A stretch of DNA of 64,000 nt from Brevundimonas naejangsanensis (GCF_003627995.1 NZ_CP032707.1:1416501-1480500), one strand, 5' to 3'. Shown: positions 41,923 through 51,644, counted from the first letter of the stretch. Translations and numbers: made by a program. The notes: a model not told the origin generated them from the letters alone.

Positions 41923-42822
41923 TCAGGCGTAGGCGGCCAGGACGTCCTCGTGCCGCGCCGAACCGGCGGTGGCGCGGCCGAGCCGCAGCATTTCGTATCT
42001 CTGGATGCGCGGGGCGGCGCCGAACCGCCGGAAGGTCTGGGCGATAGGCGATTCCGCGGGTTCGTCGCCCAGGCTCAGGCGGCGGCCGCGCGTGCGCGTG
42101 GCCAGGGACGCCACCAGGGCCTCAGCCGCGCGGTCGTCCTCGGCCGCGGCGTCGATCAGCCGCGACACCCCGCCCGAGGTCAGCTCGACGGCGTAGGCGG
42201 CGATGCGGCTTTCGTGGCTCCAGCCGAGGATGGTCAGGCGGTCGCGCTCCACGGCCCGCATCACGCCGCCGATCTCGCGCTGCCAGGGCGCGGCGCTGGC
42301 GCCGACGTGCAGGCGGCGATGCAGGGCCGGCAATTGATCGGGTTGAAGCACGACCAGGGGGTCCGCTCCGCCTCGGCCGACCGCCGGGCTGTTGAAGCTG
42401 AACAGGCGTCGCCGGTCGATGAAGCCCGCCGTGGCGTAGAGGCGGCGCGCGCGATTGGCGGCCATCACCTCCAGCCGCATGGCGCGGACCCCGGCGTCTT
42501 CAAGCTCGCGGCACTGATGCCGCATCAGGGCTAGGCCGACCCCCGTGCGGCGATGCGAGTCGATCACCCCGAAGCCGCCGATCCAGGCCGCGTCGGCAGT
42601 CCGCGCGGACAGCGACAGGCCCACCGGCGCATCGTCGACGACGGCGATCTGCGACAGGCGCAGATCGATGCCCGACAGGGCGATGAATCGGCCCAGCTCG
42701 TCCTCGGTGAAGGGGAGGGGAACAGGATAGTTGGCGTAAACCTCGCGCCACAGCAGGGTCAGTTCGCCCAGCGGCAGGGCGTCGGCCGGATGAAAACGGA
42801 GGGAGGGATTGCGCGTGCTCAT
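41923..42822 (-). CDS. GNAT family N-acetyltransferase
   Basis: A 299-residue protein. The N-terminal GNAT domain has IGGFGVIDSHRRTGVGLALM, where RRTGVG is the acetyl-CoA pyrophosphate loop, then the segment MRLEVMAANRARRLYATAGF. A second GNAT-like half follows (about 160-290), as in tandem-GNAT proteins. The substrate could be a peptide amine, given neighbouring peptidases, but this is inference. It overlaps the PhoD stop by 4 bp (42819-42822). No signal peptide: one of the two cytoplasmic products of this operon. Confidence 0.85.
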   Translation of the reverse strand: MSTRNPSLRFHPADALPLGELTLLWREVYANYPVPLPFTEDELGRFIALSGIDLRLSQIAVVDDAPVGLSLSARTADAAWIGGFGVIDSHRRTGVGLALMRHQCRELEDAGVRAMRLEVMAANRARRLYATAGFIDRRRLFSFNSPAVGRGGADPLVVLQPDQLPALHRRLHVGASAAPWQREIGGVMRAVERDRLTILGWSHESRIAAYAVELTSGGVSRLIDAAAEDDRAAEALVASLATRTRGRRLSLGDEPAESPIAQTFRRFGAAPRIQRYEMLRLGRATAGSARHEDVLAAYA

Positions 42823-44900
42823 GCGGTGGCGTCCAGCTCCAGGACCAGGGGTGCATGGCCCTCCTGGCGGATGCGCTCCAGCCGGGGCGTCTGGCCGGGG
42901 GACCAGGCGGGTAGGCGATGGGCCACGCGATAGGCCAGGGGGATGCCGGCCTCGCCCTCGGCCGGGCGCTGGGGGCGCGGCGTGGCGACGAACTCGACCT
43001 CCAGGGCATCATGTGAGGCGACGACGACGGCGTAGCCGTGGCCGCCCAGGTCGGCGAAGGCCAGGTGCGGCGCGACCTCGGGATTGGAGACGGCCAGGGC
43101 GTCCTCAACCCGGCCGGTCGCCTTCAGGGCGTAGCAGGCGCGCACGCCGTGGCGCACCGCCAGGTTCATGGCCGGCTGCACCGGCCCGCCCTCGGCCGGG
43201 CGGTGCAGATAGGCGGGCGACAGCGGCCGGTCCAGCGGCAGGGCGGCCTCCGCCGCCTCGAAACTGGACGGGGTCGATATCGAGCCGACCACGAACTCGG
43301 CCGCCGTCGGGCGATAGGCGCGCGGCGGCAGGTCCGGCGACAGCAGGCCGGCGAAGAAGCTGTGGCGGTCCCCGACCAGGGTCGCCACATTGGTCACGCC
43401 CTGAGCTTCGAGAAAGGCCAGCAGTTCGCGTCGCTCGGCCGGATAGCCGCACCAGTCGTCCGTGCCGTAGAGGCCATAGCCCTCGGACGGCCAGTCGGCC
43501 TCGACCCCCTCGGGCAGGTTCTGCCAGTCGGTGCGCCGGTGCAGCATGCCGACCGAATTGCCCCACAGCTTCCAGCGCGCGGTCGAGCCGGTCAGCCGCT
43601 CCTTCAGCCACTGTTTCTGGCGGGCGCCCAGCATGCTGCCGGGAGAGGCGTCGCGGCGTGGGTTGGGCAAGTCCTGACCGCCGAAGCGGATCGTTTCGGG
43701 CGCGCCGCCGGGCAGGGCGCGGCCCGCGTCCAGGACCTCGACCGCATCCTGGGCCGCGTACCAGGGGAAGCCGCGCACGGCGAAGGGGGCGGCGTCCGCC
43801 CGCTCGGCCGCCGCCTGCGAGCGGAAGGAGCGATTGTCGGTCAGGATCAGCTCGACATTGGCGCCCCAGCGCAGGGCGCGGTTGATCTGCAGGCTGTTGA
43901 TCGCCGCCTGATTGTCCGCCTGGTGCGACAGGCCGTCGGCGTCGAAATCGGTCAGCGGCGCGTCCTTCACCGTCGGCGGCAGGAAGCGCTCCAGCCCCTG
44001 GGTGGCGCCGCGCACGCGGGCGGGGATGTATTCGAACCAGGCCTGGTTGGCCGCCGCCTTCAGGCTCTGGGCCGGGCGCGATCCGTCGTAGTTGATCTGG
44101 CTCTGCCAGCAGCGGTTCGAGAACTCGTGATTGTCCCAAACGCAGATGAAAGGCCACAGGGCGCGCGCGTCCTGGATGTCGGGGTCGGCCAGATAGGCCT
44201 GATAGACATGGCGATAGTCGGCCACGGTGGTCGGGACCTGGATGGTCCCGACGCGGGCGCCGGTCGGCAGGGGGCCGATCTCGCGCACCGTGCGCCCCTG
44301 CAGGGTCGGCTGGTCCTTGGGCGACCAGATCATCTCATAGATGAAGTCGCCCAGATGCAGGACGAAACGCAGGCGCTCGGCCTCGGGCTTGTCCGCGTCT
44401 TCGGCGATCATGCGCCGATAGGGCGTGGCGTAGCCCAGGTTGATGTTCTGGCAGCTGACGAAGGCGAAGCGGGCGGCCGCGGCGTCGTCCTCGTTCGGGG
44501 CGGTGAAGGTGCGGCCCGTGCGGCTGGCCGCGCCGTCGGCGTCGATGAAGCGGTACCAGTAGGCCCGTCCCGGCTTCAGCCCGGCGACCAGCGCCCGGCA
44601 GGTCCAGTCGGCGGCTTCCAGCGGCGTGACCGAGGCCCGGGCGACGACGCGGCGGAAGCCCTCGTCCTCGGCCGTCTCGACGGTCAGGGCGCCGCCGTCC
44701 CGACCCGCGACCGGCGGTCGGCGTGTCCACAGGATGACGCTGTCCGGCTGCGGGTCGCCCGAGGCCACGCCCTGGGGGAAGCGCTCGGGCGCCGGCCGCA
44801 CGACCCGCGATCCGGCGCGGACGGGACCGGCCATGACCAGGGCGGCCCCGAAGGAGGCCGCGGCGGCGGCCAGGAATTCACGACGGTCGGCAGCAGGCAT
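42819..44900 (-). CDS. phoD: PhoD-family alkaline phosphatase/phosphodiesterase
   Basis: A 693-residue protein with a Tat leader (DRREFLAAAAASFGAALVMA). The N-terminal PhoD domain has FPQGVASGDPQPDSVILWT. Metallophosphatase boxes are FAFVSCQNINLGY, LHLGDFIYEMIW, VWDNHEFSNRC and VGDRHSFFAG, giving the Ca/Fe active site. It releases phosphate from phosphomono- or diesters (including phospholipids or teichoic-type polymers) outside the cytoplasm. Second gene of the TrmB operon, 15 bp after trmB. No Pho box seen in front. Confidence 0.9.
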   Translation of the reverse strand: MPAADRREFLAAAAASFGAALVMAGPVRAGSRVVRPAPERFPQGVASGDPQPDSVILWTRRPPVAGRDGGALTVETAEDEGFRRVVARASVTPLEAADWTCRALVAGLKPGRAYWYRFIDADGAASRTGRTFTAPNEDDAAAARFAFVSCQNINLGYATPYRRMIAEDADKPEAERLRFVLHLGDFIYEMIWSPKDQPTLQGRTVREIGPLPTGARVGTIQVPTTVADYRHVYQAYLADPDIQDARALWPFICVWDNHEFSNRCWQSQINYDGSRPAQSLKAAANQAWFEYIPARVRGATQGLERFLPPTVKDAPLTDFDADGLSHQADNQAAINSLQINRALRWGANVELILTDNRSFRSQAAAERADAAPFAVRGFPWYAAQDAVEVLDAGRALPGGAPETIRFGGQDLPNPRRDASPGSMLGARQKQWLKERLTGSTARWKLWGNSVGMLHRRTDWQNLPEGVEADWPSEGYGLYGTDDWCGYPAERRELLAFLEAQGVTNVATLVGDRHSFFAGLLSPDLPPRAYRPTAAEFVVGSISTPSSFEAAEAALPLDRPLSPAYLHRPAEGGPVQPAMNLAVRHGVRACYALKATGRVEDALAVSNPEVAPHLAFADLGGHGYAVVVASHDALEVEFVATPRPQRPAEGEAGIPLAYRVAHRLPAWSPGQTPRLERIRQEGHAPLVLELDATA

Positions 44901-44915
44901 TGTCAGGGAACCCGG

Positions 44916-45749
44916 TCATGAGTCCGCGCCGTTGCTGTCGGCGGTGAGGCCCAGCAAGCGACGCAGCCCCGGCGGATGAAGGCCGGCGATGGAGAGTTGA
45001 GGCGCGAATTTCGGCTCGGTTAGCGGCAGGGCGTGGAGGCGAAGCTCGGCCGCCAAGGCGTAATGTTCGTGGACCGCCAGGTAGATGCTGTCGCTCCATA
45101 GGGCGTTACGGACCTCCGACAGGTCGTGAGCGAGAAGGCAAAGGAGATGTTCGGAGGCGTCGCAGGCCAATCGCAATGCGGCTCCCGGCCAGCGCGCCAG
45201 GACGCCTTCCGCCGTCCGTGAACGGATGACCTGATATCCGCCGGCGCGGTTGGGATCCTCGTCATAAACTATGCCCATCACCGCTACGCCGCGCGCGGCC
45301 GCGCGAGCGAAGGCAGGCGCCAGACGCGCTTCGACTTGCGGGAAGCAATCGAACAGCACCGTCTCGGTCGCCGCGTCGATCATGGCCTCCGCCTGGGTCC
45401 AGACCTGGTCCGGCGAGCGAAGCTGATAGTAGCGATCCTGGGGCTCGGGCGACTTGAGCCGGGCCAGGGCGTCGGCGGCCGCGTGGGCCTGGTCGGCGAA
45501 ACGCCCGCTCAAGGCGCTAATCAACTGATCCGGCGCCACAGCGCGGAACGCTCGGGGCTCGCCGCCGTCGTCAATGACAGCCCCCTTCTGGGCCAGGGTC
45601 GACAGGGTCTTGTAGGTGTTGGCCTGCGCCTTTCCGATGCCCTGGGCGATCCGATAGCCGGTCGACGGCCCGGCGCGCAGCAGCTCGCAGTAGGCTAGGG
45701 CTTCGGTCTCGGTGAAGCCGAGCGGGATGAGGGCGTCTTCGGGCGACAT
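44916..45749 (-). CDS. TrmB-family transcriptional regulator
   Basis: A 277-residue protein. The N-terminal winged helix (about 8-70: GFTETEALAYCELLRAGPST, then GKAQANTYKTLSTLAQKGAV) is of the TrmB type and is followed by a PLD-like sensor half (DAATETVLFDCFPQVEARL). TrmB regulators are mostly archaeal sugar sensors but also occur in bacteria. It heads a six-gene operon and faces a protease operon; the shared gap carries CTAGT repeats that are likely its operators. The inducer is unknown. Confidence 0.88.
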   Translation of the reverse strand: MSPEDALIPLGFTETEALAYCELLRAGPSTGYRIAQGIGKAQANTYKTLSTLAQKGAVIDDGGEPRAFRAVAPDQLISALSGRFADQAHAAADALARLKSPEPQDRYYQLRSPDQVWTQAEAMIDAATETVLFDCFPQVEARLAPAFARAAARGVAVMGIVYDEDPNRAGGYQVIRSRTAEGVLARWPGAALRLACDASEHLLCLLAHDLSEVRNALWSDSIYLAVHEHYALAAELRLHALPLTEPKFAPQLSIAGLHPPGLRRLLGLTADSNGADS

Positions 45750-45759
45750 GGAAAATAAC

Positions 45760-45861
45760 CTAGTTGTGAATGCTGCTAGTAAAAGTGAAATCGACGTAAT
45801 CCCGCCGCCACAATTTGATCCTTACCGTTTTCTCATTTGACGACTAGTCGTTGCTACTAGT
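45760..45861. promoter_or_regulatory. CTAGT repeat cluster, probable TrmB operators
   Basis: Four CTAGT copies at 45760-45764, 45776-45780, 45844-45848 and 45857-45861, in two pairs. The third sits in the perfect palindrome ACGACTAGTCGT (45840-45851). CTAG is normally scarce in genomes of this type. The pairs lie next to the divergent start sites of trmB and the aspartyl protease gene, so regulation of both operons from here is likely. Confidence 0.6.
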
Positions 45862-45873
45862 CATTCTGGCGGG

Positions 45874-47679
45874 ATGAAGATCTCCGCCCTCCTCCTGTCT
45901 GCCGCGGTCCTGGCGACCGCCGTCCCCGCCCTCGCCGAGACCGCCCCGTCGGCCGAGACCCTGCTGCAGCGCCACGCCGCCTGGCGCGGCGGCAGCGCCT
46001 TCGACGGCCTGACGGGCCTCAGCCAGTCGGGGACGGTGACGACCACGGGCCTGCAGGGCGTGGCGCGGCTGTGGCTCGCCGTCGGCCCGGACGGCGTGCG
46101 GCGCTCCCGGCAGACGGCCGAACTGGGGCCGGTGCATGAAGAGGCGGGCGTCACCGAGGCCGGGGGTTGGGCCCGCACCATGAGCGGCCAGATCGAGACC
46201 CTGTCACGCGAGCAGGCCGAGGAGGAACTGAACGCCGCCGCCCTGATGCTGGGGCGGCTGCCGCGCGGCGCGCGTCCCAGCGTGGGCGCGGCCGAGGTCC
46301 TGGACGGGCGGACCTGCCTGCCCGTGGCGGCGGACGCGGGGCGATGGCGCTATGAATTGCTCATCGATGGCGCCGACGGCGCCCTGTGCGGGGTGCGCCT
46401 CAGCGCGCCGGGCGAGAGCCGCACCATTCTCTATTCCGACTGGCGCTGGGTCGACGGCGTGCGTCTGCCCTTCCATCAGGCGGTGGACGACGACGACGAC
46501 AATTCCGACGGCCAGGTCGTGATCGACAGCCTGACGGTGAACCCGTCGCTGGGCGACGCCGTCTTCGCCCGGCCCCAGGCCGTGCAAGTGGTCCGCTTTG
46601 ATCCCGGCCGCACCGACAGCGGCTGGCTGGATTTCGAACTGTTCTCGCAGCGCCGCCTCTTCATTCCCGTGACCATCCAGGGCCAGACGGTCGAGGCCAT
46701 GCTCGACAGCGGGGCCGAGGTCACGGTGGTCGACCGCGCCTTCGCCGAGAAGATCGGCCTGGTCGCCCAAGGCGGGGTCACGGCCATCGGCACCGGCGGA
46801 ACCGAGACCGTATCCATCGCGCGCGGCTTCGACGTCCGCCTGGGCGGGGCGGAGTTGAAGGGCGTGACCGTGGCGGTCATGGACCTGTCGGCGATCGCCC
46901 AGGCCCTGGGCCGCCCCGTGCCGGTCCTGCTCGGCAAGGAGATGATGAACCAGGCGATCACTGACATCGACTTCGCCGCGCGTCGGATCCGCCTGGTGGC
47001 GCCCGAGGCCTTCGTGCCGCCGCCGGGCACGGTCGAGCTGCCCCTGACGCCGGTCAAGGGCCTGCGCGCCCTGCCCGTGGTCATCGAGGGCGGGCCGACC
47101 GTCATGGCCATGTTCGACTTGGGCAACGGCACGCCGGTTGCCCTGTTTCCGGGCTATGCCGCCGAGGCGCGGCTGGCGGAAGGACGGCGGGTCTCGGCCG
47201 TTATGGCGGGCGGGGTCGGGGGCGCGGCGCCGGCCGCCCTGTTCAACCTGAACAGCCTCAGCATCGGCGGCCATGTTTTCGAGAGCGTGCCAGCGACCGT
47301 GCGCGGCGAAGGCGTCTGGGCGCGCGACGACGCGGCGGCCAACGTCGGCATGCCGATCCTGTCGCGTTTCCGCCTGATGATCGACTTCGGCGGCGACCGG
47401 CTGTTCCTGCTGCCGGGGCCGGACATGGCCAGGCCGCTGGCGCGCGACCGCTCGGGCCTGAACACCATTGTGCGCGACGGCAAGCGCGTCGTCCGCTTCG
47501 TCGCGCCGGGCTCTCCGGCCGAGGCGGGCGGATGGAAGGCGGGCGACGTCATCGTCGACATCGACGGCGGCGGCATTGATCCCGAGAACCACTGGGGCGA
47601 GGCTGCGGCCGGGCGCACCGTGACCCTGACGCTGGAGGGCGGCGAGCGCCGCGCCCTGACCCTGGCCGACTATTTCTGA
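45874..47679 (+). CDS. Exported aspartyl (retropepsin-like) protease with PDZ domain
   Basis: A 601-residue protein: Sec signal (LLLSAAVLATAVPALAE), an N-terminal outer-membrane-lipoprotein-like half (about 25-245), then two retropepsin-like halves. The first has the catalytic motif VEAMLDSGAEVTVVDRAF; the second has VMAMFDLGNGTPVAL, where the Asp-Thr/Ser-Gly triad is changed to DLG. A C-terminal PDZ domain (FVAPGSPAEAGGWKAGDVIV) follows. It is a periplasmic peptidase with one clearly active half. First gene of the operon opposite trmB. Confidence 0.87.
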   Translation: MKISALLLSAAVLATAVPALAETAPSAETLLQRHAAWRGGSAFDGLTGLSQSGTVTTTGLQGVARLWLAVGPDGVRRSRQTAELGPVHEEAGVTEAGGWARTMSGQIETLSREQAEEELNAAALMLGRLPRGARPSVGAAEVLDGRTCLPVAADAGRWRYELLIDGADGALCGVRLSAPGESRTILYSDWRWVDGVRLPFHQAVDDDDDNSDGQVVIDSLTVNPSLGDAVFARPQAVQVVRFDPGRTDSGWLDFELFSQRRLFIPVTIQGQTVEAMLDSGAEVTVVDRAFAEKIGLVAQGGVTAIGTGGTETVSIARGFDVRLGGAELKGVTVAVMDLSAIAQALGRPVPVLLGKEMMNQAITDIDFAARRIRLVAPEAFVPPPGTVELPLTPVKGLRALPVVIEGGPTVMAMFDLGNGTPVALFPGYAAEARLAEGRRVSAVMAGGVGGAAPAALFNLNSLSIGGHVFESVPATVRGEGVWARDDAAANVGMPILSRFRLMIDFGGDRLFLLPGPDMARPLARDRSGLNTIVRDGKRVVRFVAPGSPAEAGGWKAGDVIVDIDGGGIDPENHWGEAAAGRTVTLTLEGGERRALTLADYF

Positions 47680-47726
47680 CGCTTCGGCGCCGAACCCGAC
47701 AGAACCGGACCCACCGGGAGGAAACC

Positions 47727-49802
47727 GTGAAGATGAAACTGCGCACCGTCCTGGCCGCCGCCTCGGCGCTCAGCCTGCTGGCCGCCTGTTCCAGCCCCGA
47801 CGCGGGCCGGGTCGAGCATAAGGCTCCCGTCTATGGGACCTTCGGCTTCGACGCCGCGGGCATGGATCGGGCGGTGCGGCCCGGCGACGACTTCTTCGCC
47901 TTCGCCAACGGCGGCTGGGTCAAGACGACCGAGATCCCGGCCGACCGCTCGGTGTGGAACACCTTCGGCGTCCTGGCCGAGAAGGCCGACGGCCGGGTGC
48001 TGGAGCTGATCACCCAGGCGCGCGCCGGCAAGGACAAGGACGCCGCCAAGGTGGCCGACTTCTACGCCAGCCTGATGGATGCGGCGGCGGCCGAGGCCAA
48101 GGGCGTCCAGCCGATCCAGGCCGAGCTGGCGCGCATCGCCGCCCTGAACGACCGCCGCGGCCTGTCGGCCTATCTGGGCGGGGTGATGCGGGCCGACGTC
48201 GATCCGCTGAACGCCACCAACTATTACACCGACCGGCCGCTGGGCCTGTGGGTGGCCCAGGACCTGGACGAGCCGGAGCGCTACGCTCCCTATCTGATGC
48301 AGGGCGGGCTGGGGATGCCGGATCGCGACTACTACCTGGACCCGGCCCCGCGCTTCGCCGATCTGCGCCGCCAGTATCAGGCCCATGTGGCCGCGACCCT
48401 GCGCCTGGCGGGCCTGGACCAGGCCGACGCGCGCGCCGCCCGCGTCATGGCGCTGGAGACCCGCATCGCCCGCAGCCACTGGAGCCAGCTGGACACCGGC
48501 GACGTGCAGAAGGCGAACAACACCTGGACCAAGGCCCAGTTCGCCCAGCGCGCGCCGGGTCTGGACTGGGACGCCTTCTTCGCCGCTGCGGGCCTGGCTC
48601 AGCTGCAGACGATCAAGGTTTGGCAGACCGACGCCGTGACCGGCCTGTCGGCGCTCGCCGCCTCCGAACCGATGGAGGCCTGGCGCGACTACCTGGCCTT
48701 CCACGCTATCGACCGCGCCGCGCCCTGGCTGTCCAAGGCCTTCGTCGACCAGCATTTCGCCTTCCACGGCCAGGCCCTGTCGGGCACGCCGCAGCAGTCG
48801 CCGCGCTGGAAGAAGGCGGTGGCGGCCACCAACGGCGCCCTGGGCGACGCCGTCGGCCGCATGTACGTCGCCCGCTATTTCCCGCCCGAGGCCAAGGCCG
48901 AGGTCGAGGCCATGGTGACCAACATCAAGGCCGCCTTCGCCCGCCGCATCGAGGGGCTGGAGTGGATGTCGCCCGAGACCAAGTCTGAGGCCCAGGCCAA
49001 GCTTAAGGCCATGCGCGTCGGCGTCGGCTATCCTGACAAGTGGCGCGACTATTCCGACCTGACGGTGCGGGCCGACGACGCCTTCGGCAATCTCGAGCGG
49101 TCGAGCCTGCTCGAATACCGCCGCCAGCTGGCCAAGCTGGGCCGGCCGGTCGATCGCGGCGAGTGGTTCATGGTCCCGCAGGAGGTGAACGCCCTGTTCG
49201 CCCCGTCGCAGAACTCCATCATCTTCCCGGCCGCCATCCTGGAGCCGACCTTCTTCGACCCGAACGCCGACCCGGCGGTCAACTACGGCGCCATCGGCGG
49301 GGTGATCGGTCATGAGATCACCCACGGCTTCGACAACCTGGGCTCTCAGTTCGACGCGCGCGGGCGGCTGCGCGACTGGTGGACGGCCTCGGACAAGGCG
49401 CGCTTCACCGCCGCCACCGACCTGCTGATCGCCCAGTACGACGCCTACAAGCCCTTCGCCGACGCCCAGGTGAACGGGCGGCTGACCCTGGGCGAGAACA
49501 TCGCCGACGTGGCGGGGCTGTCGGCGGCCTACGACGCCTGGAAGCTGTCGCTGAAGGGGGCCGAGGCGCCGGTGCTGGACGGCTTCACCGGCGACCAGCG
49601 CTTCTTCCTGGGCTGGGCCCAGAACTATCGCAGCCGCTATCGCGACGCGGCCCTGCGCCGCCGTCTGCTGACCGACGTGCACGCGCCCGGCCCCTATCGC
49701 GCCGACGCCGCGCGCAACCTGGACGCCTGGTACGCCGCCTTCGACGTCCAGCCTGGCGAGGCGCTGTACCTCGCGCCGGCCAAGCGCGTGCCGGTGTGGT
49801 GA
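47727..49802 (+). CDS. M13 family metallopeptidase (neprilysin-like lipoprotein)
   Basis: A 691-residue lipoprotein (lipobox SALSLLAACSSPD). Neprilysin fold with early DDFFAFANGGW, the zinc motif VIGHEITHGFD (H529), NPDPAVNYG-like segment before it, and LGENIADVAGLSAAYDAW with the third ligand. It cuts oligopeptides on the N-terminal side of hydrophobic residues in the periplasm. 47 bp after the aspartyl protease and 36 bp before DUF885. Confidence 0.95.
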   Translation: MKMKLRTVLAAASALSLLAACSSPDAGRVEHKAPVYGTFGFDAAGMDRAVRPGDDFFAFANGGWVKTTEIPADRSVWNTFGVLAEKADGRVLELITQARAGKDKDAAKVADFYASLMDAAAAEAKGVQPIQAELARIAALNDRRGLSAYLGGVMRADVDPLNATNYYTDRPLGLWVAQDLDEPERYAPYLMQGGLGMPDRDYYLDPAPRFADLRRQYQAHVAATLRLAGLDQADARAARVMALETRIARSHWSQLDTGDVQKANNTWTKAQFAQRAPGLDWDAFFAAAGLAQLQTIKVWQTDAVTGLSALAASEPMEAWRDYLAFHAIDRAAPWLSKAFVDQHFAFHGQALSGTPQQSPRWKKAVAATNGALGDAVGRMYVARYFPPEAKAEVEAMVTNIKAAFARRIEGLEWMSPETKSEAQAKLKAMRVGVGYPDKWRDYSDLTVRADDAFGNLERSSLLEYRRQLAKLGRPVDRGEWFMVPQEVNALFAPSQNSIIFPAAILEPTFFDPNADPAVNYGAIGGVIGHEITHGFDNLGSQFDARGRLRDWWTASDKARFTAATDLLIAQYDAYKPFADAQVNGRLTLGENIADVAGLSAAYDAWKLSLKGAEAPVLDGFTGDQRFFLGWAQNYRSRYRDAALRRRLLTDVHAPGPYRADAARNLDAWYAAFDVQPGEALYLAPAKRVPVW

Positions 49803-49838
49803 GCGGAAGCTGAAACGAGAACGAGGGGAAGGACACTC

Positions 49839-51644
49839 ATGATCGACGCAAGGCGCATGAACCGGCGCGGCGTGCTGGCGGCGGGCTCGGGCCTGGCGCT
49901 GGCTGCGGCCGCCGGCCCGGTCTGGGCGGGGGCGAAGGACGCGGACGCGAGGCTGGACGCCCTGCTGGACGCCCAGCTTCAGGCCTGGCTGGACCGGGCT
50001 CCCGAACTGGTGACGGGCCTCGGCCTGGATGTCGGCGCGCGCGCGGCCCAGCGCTTCAAGCTGGCCGACCGATCGCAGGCCGCGGCCGTGGAGGGCCGTG
50101 ACAAGGCGGCGGCCGACCTGGCCGCCGTGCGCGCGGTCGATCCGGCGTCCCTCTCCCCCGAGGCTCGCTTGAGCCGCGACATCGCCCTGTTCCAGCTGGA
50201 GTGCACGGCGGCCTATCGGGCCTTCCCCTTCCACAAGTCCGAAGGCTGGCGCGAGAGCCCCTACATCGTCAGCCAGATCGGCGGCGTCTATTCCATGACG
50301 CCGGACTTCCTGGACGCCCAGCATCCGGTGAAGACGGCCCAGGACGTCGACGCCGCCCTGTCGCGCATGGCCGCCTTCGCTGTGGCCCTGGACCAGGACA
50401 CCGACCGGGCCGAGGCCAACGCCGCCGCCGGCATCGTGCCGCCCGACTTCCTGCTGGACGGCGCCCTGGCCCAGCTGAAGGCCCTGCGCGACGGCCAGGC
50501 GCGGGACAAGGCCATGATCCGCTCTCTGACGCGCCGCGCGCGCGACCAGGGGCTGGACGATCCCGAGGCGGCGGCCATCGCCCTGTTCGAGGGGCCGATC
50601 CGCCGGGCCCTGACGCGCCAGATCGCGGCCCTGGAGCGCCACCGCGCCCGCGCCGTCCACGACGCGGGGATCGGTTCGCGCCTGCCGGACCCGGAGGCCT
50701 ATTACGCGCTGAACCTGAAGACCTATACGACCACGGCCTATTCGGCGGACGAGATTCACCGCATCGGCCGCGATCAGGTGGCGGAGCTGACCGGCCGCCT
50801 CGACGGCCTGCTGAAGGCCCAGGGCTACACCAAGGGCACGGTGGGCGAGCGCATCGCCGCCCTGAACCGCGAGCCGCGCTTCCTGTTCGCCAATACCGAC
50901 GCCGGACGCGCCGAGCTGCTGGCCTATCTGGAGGCGGAGATGGCCAGGGTCCGGGCGCGGATGCCCGAGGTCTTCGCCACGGTTCCGCGCGGCGGCTTCG
51001 AGATCCGCCGCATCCCGGTCGAGATCGAGAGCGGGGCGCCGGGCGGCTACGCCTCGGCGGGCAGCCTGGATGGGACGCGGCCGGGCATCTACTACATCAA
51101 CCTGAAGGACACGGCGGACTGGCCGCGCTGGAGCCTGAAGACCCTGACCTATCACGAGGCGGCGCCCGGCCACCTGTTCCAGGGCGCCCTGGCGCGCGAG
51201 GCGGGGGATTTGCCGCTGTATCGTCGCCTGACCGGCTTCTCGGCCTATTCCGAGGGCTGGGGCCTGTACGCCGAACGTCTGGCCGACGAGATGGGCTTCT
51301 ACGACGACGATCCCTTCGGCCGCATCGGCTATCTGCAGAGCTTCCTGTTCCGCGCCGCGCGCCTGGTGGTCGACACAGGCCTGCACGCCAAGGGCTGGAG
51401 CCGCGAGGAGGCGATCCGCTACATGACCGCCACGGCCGCCGAGCCCGAGAACCGCGCCGCGCGCGAGATCGAACGCTACTGCGCCGCGCCTGGCCAGGCC
51501 TGCGCCTACAAGCTGGGCGAGATCGAGATCGCCCGTCTGCGGGCCGAGGCCGAGCGCCGTCCCGGCTTCTCGCTCAAGGCCTTCCACGACCGCGTCGTGA
51601 TGTCCGGACCCATGCCCATGACGGTGCTGGCGTCGCGGAGTTGA
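49839..51644 (+). CDS. DUF885 family exported hydrolase
   Basis: A 601-residue protein with a Tat-type leader (MNRRGVLAAGSGLALAAAAG). The DUF885 domain contains the zinc-like motif YHEAAPGHLFQGAL (H439), EGWGLYAERLADEMGFYDD and the C-terminal PGQACAYKLGEIEI. DUF885 resembles M32 carboxypeptidases and probably degrades peptides. The start at 49839 has GAGGGGAAGGACACTC upstream; MNRRGV (49857) is an internal alternative. Last gene of the divergent operon. Confidence 0.9.
   Translation: MIDARRMNRRGVLAAGSGLALAAAAGPVWAGAKDADARLDALLDAQLQAWLDRAPELVTGLGLDVGARAAQRFKLADRSQAAAVEGRDKAAADLAAVRAVDPASLSPEARLSRDIALFQLECTAAYRAFPFHKSEGWRESPYIVSQIGGVYSMTPDFLDAQHPVKTAQDVDAALSRMAAFAVALDQDTDRAEANAAAGIVPPDFLLDGALAQLKALRDGQARDKAMIRSLTRRARDQGLDDPEAAAIALFEGPIRRALTRQIAALERHRARAVHDAGIGSRLPDPEAYYALNLKTYTTTAYSADEIHRIGRDQVAELTGRLDGLLKAQGYTKGTVGERIAALNREPRFLFANTDAGRAELLAYLEAEMARVRARMPEVFATVPRGGFEIRRIPVEIESGAPGGYASAGSLDGTRPGIYYINLKDTADWPRWSLKTLTYHEAAPGHLFQGALAREAGDLPLYRRLTGFSAYSEGWGLYAERLADEMGFYDDDPFGRIGYLQSFLFRAARLVVDTGLHAKGWSREEAIRYMTATAAEPENRAAREIERYCAAPGQACAYKLGEIEIARLRAEAERRPGFSLKAFHDRVVMSGPMPMTVLASRS

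Noticed and set aside
45816..45821. TGATCC in the trmB gap as an ECF promoter
   Set aside because: After 16 bp the sequence is TGACGA; the CTAGT boxes explain the region better.
47670..51587. 1,300-codon minus-strand frame opposite the M13 and DUF885 genes
   Set aside because: Antisense shadow in GC-rich DNA; the plus-strand proteins have intact catalytic motifs and signals.
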